Shown: one piece after another, positions 22,001-32,578 of the stretch
Layout of the letters: each line of letters begins with the position of its first letter
Numbering within the stretch: the stretch's first letter is position 1
Source of the DNA: Anisodus tanguticus
Lineage: Eukaryota > Streptophyta > Magnoliopsida > Solanales > Solanaceae
DNA: 64,000 nucleotides
Direction of reading: 5' to 3'
NCBI GenBank assembly: GCA_034509755.1
Contig: CM067556.1
Coordinates: 13,043,501-13,107,500, forward strand
Notes under the pieces: model-generated
Seen by the model: only the letters and a program-made list of their open reading frames with translations
Database searches by the model: none
What the model was told of the DNA's origin: nothing
Position numbers and translations under genes: made by a program

Positions 22001-25000
22001 AACACAATTTTTCATCTTGTTCACTATGCAGGGGAAGTTATCATAAAGATGCTGTTGTTAATTCATTCATCAAAGTGGATGAGAGACAAGATCCGAGGGA
22101 CAGGTTTTTGTATTGTCCATCTATAAAGAATCTCCGTGAGGAAAACCTTGAACACTTTCAGAAACACTGGGGTGAAGGTCATCCTATTATAGTACGCAAT
22201 GTGCTTCGGAATTCTTCTGGTTTGTCTTGGGATCCTGTTGTTATGTTCTGCACTTACCTTGAGAAAAGGTCAAAATGTTCGGGGGATAAAGAAGCAGCCA
22301 AGGCACAAAATCACTCGGACTGGTGTGAGGTAGTATTTTATGCTCTTTTCTCTAATCAGATAAAATACTCTCAAGTCCTCCGGACCCTTGACAATAAGTT
22401 TCTTTTTTTCATCACCCTTGACGAGAATTTAACCTCTAATTTACAAAATTTAAGGATGCAATCGAAATTTTTTGTTTATATGGTTGAAACTTGAAATCAG
22501 TTAGGTAGAAAGGCAATAGTCTATCATAACAACAAAAGTTTGCGCTCTCTCCACAATGGAAGAACTGTTGGGATAGGCTAAAGTCATCTGACCCTTTTTG
22601 CCGAAAAAAATAAAATAACGGATGTGTCCGAGATATCATGCGTGCACCTATTCCACCAACTACCTGATACCGCCTATCAGCACAGCTACCAGGTAACTCT
22701 GCCCTCCTAGGCTTAGGCAGATGGGAAGACATCAAGTATTGGGATTTCAAACCTTAGTCTCCATGATTTTCACCCACTTCATTGATTGCTAGGTCAACTC
22801 TTGGGTGCTATATTCATCTGTCCTCTTAGTTACAAAATCAGAATGATGCGTGGACTAAATTCATGTAGAGGAGAACTGCACTTTTCCTGTAAGTAACTGT
22901 GATTATGAAAAAGCTGGAGACTTCAGTGGAAGCTGCACAATCTTATTTGTTATCATCTCCTAGATATTCTTATATCTTAAGTATGTTTTTCTTGATTGTT
23001 TTGCATAAAGTTAGATGATCTGAAGAACTTATCTGTTTATGGACTTCTCTTTTTGGTTTAGGACAGTAAGAACTACTCTGTTTCATTTTATATGGTAGTC
23101 TTTGACAGGAGGTGAATTTTGAGAAAGAAAGCAAGAAAGGCTCTTGCACATAAGCTAGATATATGACAGACAATTTTTTTTTCCAGAATCTAATAGTTTT
23201 CAGCATGCCGTGCCAGTTCCTCTAAGAGCGTATCATTGAAGGGAAAACGGGAGTGTAACAATTAAAGAGTTCCCATTTTCTAAATATAAAAGACCTCAAT
23301 CATTTTGGAATGGACCAAAAAGGAAAGAGTGTCATGTAAAATGTAAAGGAGGGGGGGGGGATTAGTAATACGATGGATCTATCATCTATATATCTAATTT
23401 GTATTCGCTTTCCACCCTGCATTGTCACCACCTGTAGAATAGAAAAGGAGGAGAAAATTATTATACTTAATAATAATAAAACATTCTAAAGAGGACGACC
23501 AAATGTTCTCGGATGTTAAACTTAATTCTCACGCTTTGTAAGTAACAAATGGGATATGTTTTCTGTTGTACTAGTGCTTTGTAAGGAATCATTATAACTG
23601 ATGATCCTCCTTATTGATTTTCTGTTTTTCTTGTGTATATATATGAGGTAGCTCTGACAATGTACATATTTATGTAAAAAGAATTATCATGGCCTGATTA
23701 TCTGCAGTTTGTAGGTTGAAATAGCTAGAAAGCAGATATTCATGGGGTCACTTGAATGGAAAACACATGCAACAATGCAGCGTGAAATGGTAAAATTCAG
23801 AGCATGGCTTTCTTCCGATCTATTCAAAGAACAGTTTCCTGCTCACCATGCTGAGGTCTTGCGGGCTTTACCACTTCAAGAGTATATGAATCCAAAATCT
23901 GGTCTTTTAAATCTAGCAATTAAATTGCCACCGGAAATGCCAGAAACTGATTTAGGACCTTCGATCTATATTTCCTATGGTGGGCCTGAAGAACTATCGC
24001 AAGCAGAATTTATCACTAACCTATCTTGTGAATCATATGATGTGGTAGGCCTAATTTTCTGCTAATATCTCTAATTTTGGTTCATTTTCTTACCTTGACT
24101 GCAATCAATTGAACATTGAGACCATCATGTATTGTATATCTTCTCTCTGACTGCTAATTCGGAAGATGAAACACCTCTGCTTCTGTGAAGTTAGTAATCC
24201 TACAAGTGTCAGTAAAATATAGCATGTGAAGTTCATAAAAACTTTTAGTGATTCAATCATCCTGCCCCTCTTGCCAACCTCTTCATACATGTAGCATGGA
24301 AAGGGAAATAAGTAGACTGGAACTATCCATGTCTTATGTAGGATTGTCTAGCGGGGCGGGGCGGGGCGGGTCCTGGCAGGACGGGGGAGGGTCGGGACGC
24401 GGGCTCCAGCGGGCCAGGATAGGCGGGACGGGAAGAGATCCCGTCCCGTCCCACATCCCGCCGGAAGAGGGGACGGGATTTGGGGGGTCAGGATCGAGAT
24501 TTGGTTTTTTTTTTTCCACTTAATTTTAAAAAATAGTATATAAACACTTCAATAATTGAACAAGATAGTGTAATAAAAACATTCCAAGACTGTTTTTGTG
24601 CCTCTTATATTATTTAATAGAAATATGATTTTTTTGTAATACAATTTCAAAATTGCAACTGTGGTGTTGTTCAAAAGTTGCAAATCACATAGTAAAATTG
24701 CAATTACAAAAATTACATAGTTAACTATACTTTTTCTAATTTCCTCACAATGTCTTGAGGATCTTCTGTTGGAATTGAAATTTGTTGGTCAAATTGTTCG
24801 ACGTCGCTTCCTGTTCCCTCGGACAATATTTCGTTGTAGTTGTAGTCTTATTCGTCGTTGATCTCCGGTTGACCGCACCTTCTATGCTCCGCTCGAATCC
24901 AATCTCTGAATAGAACTGTAATCTCCAATGTGTCTCCCGCCAATGAATGTATGTGCTCTCATATTTGAAATTTTCCAGCAGAAAAAACGCTTTTAGTCGC

Positions 25001-28000
25001 TGTTGATGACACTTGATGGTTCAACACATCTCGGACCATCTTTGCTAGTGTCGGAAATGTATTCTCATTCTGCCTCCAGTATTTCAGCAAGTCTTCATGT
25101 CCTTCATCATTGACAATTAATTCGTACGGTACAACACCCTGCAAAACATAAACATCAAATTCGCTAATTTGTGAAGAAGTTGAACCACTAAACATTTTAT
25201 TTCTAAGGCCTTGAATACTAGTAGCAGAAATCACATGTTTTTTATAAGGTTGCAACGAAGTAGTAGAAGATAGTACGGAAGCCGGTTGATTATTTGCACT
25301 TTGTTGTTGGTAATACATATATACTTGTTTGCATTCAGTGTGTATGCTAGACGTAACTTCTTCTTGAGTTGGTTCTTCAGTTGGGTCTGTTGGAAGTACT
25401 TCTATACAATTATAAATTGTTTCTATAAAGTGTTTCTACAAGTGTTGATCATACAGAGAATTCCACCTAGTCGAAACTTCTTCTAGAATTTTTCTATAAG
25501 GTAATCCACAATCATGACAAGTTTTTTTATACTCTTTGCATCTTTGTATTTTATTACCTTTAAAAATAAAATTTATAGCAAATTGTATTTTATCAAGAAT
25601 GCTTTCAAAAAGTTTTAGGCCATCCTTTACAACTAAGTTATAAATATGACACACCCATCTTATATGAAAATGATTAGGAAAACATGGAGTTAATCAAACT
25701 TTTAAAAGTCTTATAGCATAATCATTAAAAGTAACATTATCTAATGTAATAGTCATAATTTTATCAATTATTCCATAATAATCACAAATTTCATTAATAT
25801 TTTGTGCAATAAAACTTTCAGATGACATTGGCACACCCGATTTTTTAGTCTGGTATTGATTCTATCTAGTTGTGTGCTCGTCTGGTACATGTCTCAATAA
25901 ACCTCCCGTTCCACATTGACCTTTTCCGGTTTTAAATTTATAAACATTTTTACAAATTTTACATCTAGCTAGTTGATTCTCTTGGTTCTTATAAAAAAAT
26001 CTCATGCAACTGATTTTAATTTTCGTTGTGTGGGCCCCGACTCATACTAGGGGTGAATAGGAGGCATTCCAGTTTCAGTTTGAGGCTGAGACTCGGTCTG
26101 AGCCTGAGGTTGAGGTGCACTAGTGGGTGTGTCATATAGATTATCGTCTAAATTAAAGTCTAGTTCATCTACCTCATCATCCAATGGTGTATCATTAAAA
26201 AAAGCAGTTTCATCTATATGAGTGAAATCATCGGGACTAGGAATAGGATTACTAGAAGAAGTACCCTTACCCTTACCCTTACCCTTAATCATATGTCCAA
26301 AGCGTTCCATTATAATTATACAAATAAATAATTAAAGTAAATGAAATTAAGTGCGATAATTAAAATTAAGTAACAATAATAATTTAAAGAAGGAACGAAT
26401 GTACCAAACGCCGATGTAACGTCGACGTGTAATCGAGATTGAAAATTGAAACTTTGCTCGATGGATGATCCTCAAGCTAGTTGCCAACTTCACTCCCAAT
26501 TTTTTAACTTTGATATAAATGAACCAAAAAAATATAATATTTAGTAGGCAATGTAGAATTGTAGAGAGATAAATTGAGAGATTAGAGAGATGGTAGGAAG
26601 ATTTGTGAGTATAATGAAGAGGAAAATGAGGTATTTATAGTTGAGAAATATGGTTAAAGTATAAATATATTAACTTACGAGTTAAAAATAAATATTAAGG
26701 GGGTGGGGGGGCCAAAATGACCGTTATAGCCGTTGCACAACGGCCAAAATCGAAATTTGGCCGTTGTTGCAACGGTTATTTTTTCCAAGGGGGGGGGGGG
26801 GGTCAGGATGAGTCGGGACGGGACGGGCGGGATGATTCCAGGCCCCGTCCCGAGTTCGAACCCCGACACTTTTTTTTGTATGGGGGATCGGGGAGGGGCG
26901 GGTAGCGGGTCGGTATCGGGCCGACCCGTCCCACTGGACAGCCCTAGTCTTGTGGCATCCATTAGGGTATTAAATATGATTTTCTCGTACAGTCTGGAGT
27001 AAAGATTGATCTAGCATGTGAGATGATGATTAGAATTTTGATTCATATCATTTGGATTTTGCTCAGGTTAATATTCTTGCAAATGCTACTGATGTTCTCA
27101 TTTCCAAGGAACAAGTAAGAAAAATAAAATGTTTAATGAAAAATAAGAAGGCTCAAGATCACAAGGAATCTACCAGCTATTCCAGTGATCAGAAAGGAAA
27201 ATCATCTCTGCATAGTGGAGACACAGAAGAATCCGGTCTGCAGGATGCAACTGGAGAGCAGTTGCCTGATGGTGTTGCTGAAGTACCTTTAGACTCTGGT
27301 AACTCACTAAAAGGTCAAAGGTATGAAGACCAAGATGGCAATATCTCCAGTGACAATGAAGAAACTGACTCAGAATTTGAGTCTGATGTCTCACTTTTCT
27401 GCTCTGGATCAGTTGAAAGATCTGAAGATTCAGACAGTGAGTATCTTTTTGAAGATGTGGATGGTGCAAAGAAAGAAGCAAAAACCTCAGGTGCTCAATG
27501 GGATGTTTTCCGCAGACAAGACGTCCCAAAGCTTCTAGAGTACCTCAAAAGGCATTCTAGCGAGTTCACCTCCGCGCGTGGTTATTCCAAGCATGTACAT
27601 CTCTTTGTTCCAAGAGTTTTGTGGTAAAGGTAGATTATGACAATAGAATTAACGTAAATCTCCATCTTTTGGCATGTGTTTGCTGCAGGTTGTTCACCCA
27701 ATTCTTGATCGAAGTTTCTTCTTTGATGCATTCCACAAATTGAGGCTTAAGGAGGAATTTGGTATATTTGCTTTGTCTTCTTTTATCTTTTATCATTTGG
27801 ATTAGATAAGTACTAGTAATTCTTAATGTTTTTACTGTTTAGATGTTCAACCTTGGACTTTTGAACAACATCTTGGAGAAGCTATTATCATCCCCGCTGG
27901 ATGTCCGTATCAAGTCAAACAACTTAAGGTATCCTTTATAATGATGACATTCATACTTCTTCACACAATTTGGTGAGAAAACTGTATATCTCTCCATCTT

Positions 28001-29588
28001 TCTCCTGTTCTTGTAGTATCAGAGTTTGAAAGAATAAGCAATTTCACCTGTGTGACCTGATTTCCTCACTGCTCTAGATGTTTACTATATTGGATATTTG
28101 ACCAAAAAATTAAGAACTGCAAATTCTTGTTTTAAACCCCATGAATTAGTTTGAAAACAGAAAGAACCAAATAGCCAAGGACAGAATGTTAATATTGTTT
28201 GAGAATTTTTACGGTCATTCATGGATTAATTCATAGTAAATGTCAGACTTGGAGATAATATTAGCAAAGAATATCTGGATCAATTGAATAGATCCCACCA
28301 TATGCAAATGCTTGTTTGTTTAAGGTGACATCTTCCGCGCTGTAACTTCTTTAAAGGAAGTAGATTTCCGTTTCATTAATTTGCAGTGTTATTAACTGCA
28401 ACTTATTGATGGCAGTGTTGTTAAAGGTTCTTATGAGGAACGCTTATGCCCTGAAACTAGGTGCAAAGCGGCTGGCGTTTCGCCTTGCTTAGGTGGCACA
28501 TCAGTGCAGACACTAAGGCGCTACGGTGTGCGCCTCTTCACCCACGGGCTCCTCCTTGAATAGAACGACACTGAACAATAAATATAGTTGACTAATTGAT
28601 ATGTTAAATATTACTAAGCGCTATGAATGATGTGTCATGATTAGGAATAGGAAATTCTTTATAGAGCGATTAGGAATAGGAAACTAGAAATCCAATATAA
28701 GAAAATTAGTCAGTGTACCTGAATAAATGTTTAAAATTGCAGCGTTGCATCTGAATCATAAATTATGATTTTGCGCTTTATGTACATTATTTTTACTTTA
28801 TATATTTTACTTAACCATAACTTTTCAATTCCGCTGTCCATATTCCCGTGTTCTGATTTAACATGTTCTGAACTGTTCCATAGTCATCATTAGCTCTTCT
28901 ATGTCTAAAGGACCTTAAATCAACCTAACATTGGTGGCATGTGTGCATATTACCTACTCAATCGATTCTAGTCTCATATCGTGGGACTGTTTGTTTTAGC
29001 GCAAAATAACTGACAAAAGATTCTATTCACTGTCTGCAGTCATGTATCAACGTTGTTTTGGACTTCATCTCCCCTGAAAATGTTGCTGAATGTATCCACG
29101 TAACTGATGAAATTCGTCTACTTCCTGAGCACCACAAAGCCAGGGGAAAAGTGCTTGAGGTAAGTTTCAGAATACTCCCTCGTTTAAGTTGCTAGAATTA
29201 GATTCAAACTGCTATAATATAGAAATCTGAACATGGCATTGTTTGACGAATTTACAAAGTTAATTCTCGTTGTTATGCTTGTCTAGACTTTGTTAGCTTT
29301 CATATTTGGTAGCAGAAAGTATGTTCTTTGACAATTTTATACAAGGAAAAATGGGTGTACATGTTTGTACTTTTGGTCCTAGATCTAGCTTTACAATTCA
29401 AAAGAAAATAGATGTCATGTTTGAAAACATTGTCATTTTTGTGTATGCTTTCTTCTGACCATCCATCGAGGATCTCATTAATATAACTGTTATAATTTGA
29501 CTGGCAGGTGAAGAAAATGGCTCTTTATGGGATCAACAATGCAATTGCAGAAATTCGCGAACTCACGCATACCAAGCAGCCCCCTTGA
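19073..29588 (+). CDS. WRC-RING-JmjC domain protein (plant KDM3 family), degenerate Fe(II) site
   Basis: Related to IBM1/JMJ24/JMJ28, nuclear proteins that remove H3K9 methylation or, for JMJ24, act as E3 ligase. Exons: 19073-19687, 19786-19931, 21035-21137, 21223-21355, 21435-21498, 21591-22329, 23715-24044, 27067-27594, 27689-27761, 27843-27928, 29040-29159, 29508-29588; 1005 aa, all phases join. Domains: WRC zinc-binding motif at residues 9-40 (Cys13, Cys23, Cys34, His37); Cys-rich RING-like region 224-277; second Cys cluster 354-380; JmjC region about 640-970 with an acidic Ser/Glu-rich insert in exon 8. The HxD of the family is here LSCESYD (Ser704, Glu706) and the distal His in the GCPHQ motif is Tyr933, so all three metal ligands are replaced. 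Demethylase activity is therefore unlikely (inference); an E3-ligase or scaffold role is possible. Intron 7 (3.0 kb) carries a hAT element. No stops, so the gene is probably expressed. The nearest orthologue (JMJ28/B160 or JMJ24 clade) is uncertain. Confidence 0.88.
22602..22803 (-). mobile_element. tRNA-derived SINE in intron 6
   Basis: On the minus strand: an A-box-like CCTAGCAATCAATGAAGTGG, a B-box-like GGTTTGAAATCCC, then TCTTCCCATCTGCCTAAGCC, GGCAGAGTTACCTGGTA and a CGGACACATCCGTTATTTTA end with an A-rich tail into the intron. This is the usual order of a common Solanaceae SINE. It lies opposite in sense to the host gene. Confidence 0.65.
24339..26946 (-). mobile_element. hAT transposon (Ac/RICESLEEPER-like) in intron 7 of the JmjC gene
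   Basis: Termini are TAGGATTGTCTAGCGGGGCG at 24339 and, reading inward from 26946, TAGGGCTGTCCAGTGGGACG, matching at most positions. The flanks GTCTTATG (24331-24338) and GTCTTGTG (26947-26954) are an 8 bp target duplication with one change, the hAT hallmark. Both subterminal regions are extremely G-rich (GGGGCGGGGCGGGGCGGG near 24352; a run of 14 G near 26789). Length 2608 bp. It holds a broken transposase on the minus strand. Without it, intron 7 would be about 400 bp. Confidence 0.9.
24730..26310 (-). pseudogene. hAT transposase, degenerate
   Basis: The frame opens at 26310 with a Gly/Lys-rich and Ser/Pro-rich N-terminus, then reaches a BED-type zinc finger (about 25870-26000, CKICKNVYKFKTGKGQCGTG followed by LLRH). 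Next come part of the RNase H-like catalytic region (25430-25800: MTITLDNVTFNDYA, then the HIYNLVVKDGLK and VSTRWNSLYDQ motifs) and the C-terminal dimerisation region (24960-25320: EDLLKYWRQNENTFPTLAKM, VSSTATKSVFSAGK) with a tail to about 24730. Stops interrupt it at several points (after PPIHP, in the BED region, before the catalytic segment), a frameshift lies in a T tract near 25990, and a large part between BED finger and catalytic core is deleted. It cannot encode an active enzyme. Confidence 0.85.
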
Positions 29589-30451
29589 AAGATCATATAC
29601 ATGCAGTCTATCTGTTATGCAATAGTAAGTTTAATACGTGGTATAAGACTGTTTGAAGACTTAAAAAACTTTTATAGGATATTTATTTGTCAAAACTGAT
29701 TGATGCAATCTCATAGATTTTGCAGGTTCATGCTACATACCGCTAGGGAATAGGATCTAGTACATCTTTTCGACAAAGAAGAGATGTGAAACAAAGGAGG
29801 GTTGAGTGTATACTGATTGCTTAAGATCCTTGTCACTCGTCAACGATTTGTTCTGTATATATCAGAATCTGAAGATGAATTTAGAGATCTACCCAGTGGC
29901 AGATTTAACACATTAAAAATGCCATGAAAACATATACTATTCAATATTCATTGTACATGCTTTGTTATGGTTCCTTCCTATGCTCTTCTCTCAATGTCCC
30001 TAATTCCACAGCTACAATTTAAACTCTCCTAACTCATCGTTACGCTCCATTAATGCATTTCTGGAGGAAAACAACTTTGTTTTTTCCCTCTAGAAAACTT
30101 TAGAAGACAATTAAAGAAATAACGGATTATTTTTACTTCCTCCAGTGTGAAGCTCTGCACGCCAGTATTCTTGAATCCAAATGTACAAAAATAATTATAT
30201 TAACATAGAAACAAAGTCATGAGTCACGTGAGGGACAAGTCATACAATCAAACAGCACATGTATGAATTCTTATAAATGCAATGGCACGTACATAAAAAT
30301 CAGTTATACATGACTCGGCGTAGATACTGGTATATACGTGGTGCTTAAAAGTACTAGCTAACAAGCATATGCTAGAAATTACATTGCTATATATATGGCG
30401 ATTTATAATACATATTGTAAAGAGCTGTGTGTGAATTGAAGTAGAGTGCAG
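29589..30451 (+). other. 3' UTR of the JmjC gene and spacer
   Basis: Begins after the TGA at 29586-29588. A GT/AG pair is possible in the first 150 bases (a 3' UTR intron) but not certain. No other gene is seen before the MFT pseudogene on the other strand. Confidence 0.35.
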
Positions 30452-31116
30452 TCCATTGTTACTTGCAAACTGGCGAGTCTTGAAATTGGAACAGCCCTTC
30501 ACTTGCTCCGCCTCCGTCTGCCACGTATCGATGTATCCCTGCTGGCGTTGCTGGTCCCATATATTCCTGCAACTCAGATGAAGAAATCACGTGATAAGTT
30601 TGAAAATAAGAAAATGTTCTAACTAATGCTAATAATTAATCGTCTTAATTGATGTTAATTATTACCTTCTGAGGCATCGCCTCCCTCTGGAATATCCGTG
30701 ACAATCCTAAAAGAAATAGTACCAGATCATATGAAAACTACTTCAATATAAAGTTGAAGTTAAATAAAACCAATGGTGACTGGACATATGCTATATGCAT
30801 GTTTTATTTAACAAAGACTCGAGTAATTGAAATAGTAAGGGTTAATTAATTAACTTTTTTCTCAAAATAATAATTAATCTCACTTCACTAAAAAATAATG
30901 TTTGGGACCTCAGGCAGTACAAGTATGCAGACTTACAAGGGTGTAAAGATTATTAAAATCACGAGAACCCTAGGCTTTTGTGCTGCTCCAGCTCCATTGG
31001 ATATTTGCTTTGAACCATACTCGACGGTAAACTCAACCACCGGAACAAACATGTCCGATCACCTTTCCGACGACAAGAGGATCCACTGACCTCGGAGGAG
31101 TTTCCACACTTGCCAT
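30452..31116 (-). pseudogene. MFT: MOTHER OF FT AND TFL1 (MFT) pseudogene, PEBP family
   Basis: MFT proteins are phosphatidylethanolamine-binding-type regulators of seed dormancy and germination. On the minus strand the ATG at 31116 opens exon 1 (31116-30937) with VDPLVVGKVIG, then after a frame change FVPVVEFTVEYGSKQISNG and AQKPRVLV, and after a second frame change NNLYTL before a GTAAGT donor. Exon 2, which should encode the DPDAPSPSEP ligand-pocket segment, is not found in the following 230 bp. Exon 3 (30706-30666) is intact at the usual 41 bp and encodes IVTDIPEGGDASE. Exon 4 starts near 30566 with EYMGP and AGIHRYV, loses the FTLF region by a deletion, continues with EAEQV and NFKTRQFASNNG, then leaves the family pattern. 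Frameshifts plus a missing exon make it non-functional. Part of the evidence is memory of the family pattern, not an alignment. Confidence 0.82.
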
Positions 31117-31262
31117 TTTCAATTAATTGACTAATCGTCAAATAGTAAAACTAGTCAATTTGATTGAAGTTGGTGAATTGGAAGAGATAGAGATGTCGAA
31201 TATATAGTAAAGCCGACATGTATAGAAGTGGCCACGCCATGTCATGTTACCGCGCCGTAATA
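31117..31262 (-). promoter_or_regulatory. Remnant promoter of the MFT pseudogene
   Basis: On the minus strand a CTATATATTCGAC TATA-like sequence lies at about 31195-31207, about 80 bp upstream of the former ATG, followed by a CT-rich leader. This is where a promoter would be expected. Whether it still fires is unknown. Confidence 0.35.
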
Positions 31263-31269
31263 ATTGCAC

Positions 31270-31500
31270 GGTTTTCCCTTCAAATGGACTGGTCATTAAT
31301 TTTTGCCACTCAAATAAAATTTATATATCACATTTCTTAAGAAACTTATGCCCAATAAACATAAGTTCCATTTTAGGAGCAAAAAACTAAAGCTCAGGAC
31401 AAAATAAGGGCTATACTACGCCTGAATGTAAAGAGCTCATTCAAATTGGGTACTTCACGAAGTTGCCCAAAGATATAGCGTGGGCTCGACCCAATACTAG
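31270..31500. repeat. Dispersed repeat, same family as 2460-2720
   Basis: TTCAAATGGACTGGTCATTA at about 31280, then a small palindrome ACTTATGCCCAATAAACATAAGTT, described here only as an ACTTATG / CATAAGT pair, and GGACAAAATAAGGGC. The order parallels the repeat at 2490-2700. Confidence 0.45.
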
Positions 31501-31874
31501 GAAAACCATTAACTCATGCTTTTTGTTGGGCCGAAGGAAGGTATTTTCTTAATATTGGCATCAACACTTTACGTAGAGGTGGACCGAAGAAAAATGGGGA
31601 GGTGATTACACATGACATGACTCATCTTCAGCTGACTGAGGATAAGATCTACATTATGGAGATCGAGGATTATGATAGAAGGTTAGTAGGTAGTTGAGTT
31701 TTGTATGTGAGGGAGTTGGGGGGCTAGTCTTTCCATCTTGTCATTTTCTTAATAGTAGTATTTAGGTAGCGCATAGATCATTATTTCTATGTGGGTATTA
31801 CTTCATTTGTTCTATATCTTGATATTTTCTGTTGTCTTATTTTCTTGCATTGTTGTGTTGACTACATTTCTTTA

Positions 31875-31990
31875 GCCAAGGGTCTATCGAAAACAACCTC
31901 ACTGCCCCACAAAAGTAGAGGTAAGATCTGCGTACATCCTACTCTCCCTGAATCCCATTTTGTGGGATTACACTGGATATGTTATTGTTA
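31875..31990 (+). mobile_element. TS-type SINE / RTE 3' end
   Basis: Order of blocks: AGCCAAGGGTCTATCGAAAA, CAACCTCACTGCCCCACAAA, AGGTAAGATCTGCGTACAT, CTACTCTCCCTGAATCCCAT, TGTGGGATTACACTGGATAT, TGTTATTGTTAT tail. The about 200 bp before it (GTGGGTATTACTTCATTTGT etc.) is also usually found with this family. Confidence 0.65.
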
Positions 31991-32195
31991 TATTGACATA
32001 AACACTTTAACTGATCATGGTACTACCCTACTACTTTAGTAGACAGTTCAACACTAACCAATATTACATTAATAATAAATATGTTTAAAAAATTAAAATA
32101 AGAAAAATAAGCATAATATCCTAAAATCAAGGCAGACATGGAGCAAAGTTTCTAAAATAATCCCGAAATAAAAATCAACACACTTTTGTGAAAAG

Positions 32196-32418
32196 TGTAA
32201 TGAATGGATCTTGGGTCTAACTCAACCCCAAAAGCTAGCTTGTAGGATGAGGATTGTCCAAGTCCATATAAGGAGTCCATGTTCCCATTCCATTTCCGAT
32301 GGGGGATTCTTAACACTCCCCCACATGCCCAGACCTCGTTAACTAAAGGGTGAACAATATAATTTGGGGGCTCAACATCGACGAATAAATAATTGGAATG
32401 GGTCTGGCTCTGATACCA
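32196..32418 (-). mobile_element. TRIM element missing its 5' LTR
   Basis: On the minus strand: the primer site TGGTATCAGAGCC (32418-32406), a short internal region with AAATTATATTGTTCACCC and TTAACGAGGTCTGGGCATG, a purine tract TGTGGGGGAG, then an LTR (32315-32196) opening TGTTAAGAATCCCCCATCGG and ending CATTCATTACA. It is the same family as 14701-15097. Where the upstream TRIM LTR should be there is instead the LTR of a copia element. Confidence 0.7.
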
Positions 32419-32578
32419 TGTAAAATTGTATTAATCTCCCTTGGGAGCCTTTCTCATTAATACAAAATATAAATAGGTATACAATGTGGAATTCCTATAC
32501 AACATGGATCCTAGTTCTACCATAATTACATAACCCTAAATATGGTAAATACAATAGTGGTATACATGTGCTAATACA
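32419..32578 (-). repeat. Copia LTR (160 bp)
   Basis: Minus-strand LTR from TGTATTAGCACATG (32578) to ACAATTTTACA (32419), placed directly after the copia polyprotein stop and purine tract (CTGAGGGGG). The end with ATTAATGAGAAAGGCTCCCA resembles the LTR of the 51951-56601 element, which has 163 bp. Confidence 0.75.

Noticed and set aside
26675..27002. Several Gly/Pro-rich frames near 26.7-27.0 kb
   Set aside because: Composition artefact of the GC-rich hAT end.
27170..27529. 119-codon minus-strand frame opposite JmjC exon 8
   Set aside because: Low-complexity His/Leu/Gln-rich shadow of the acidic exon.
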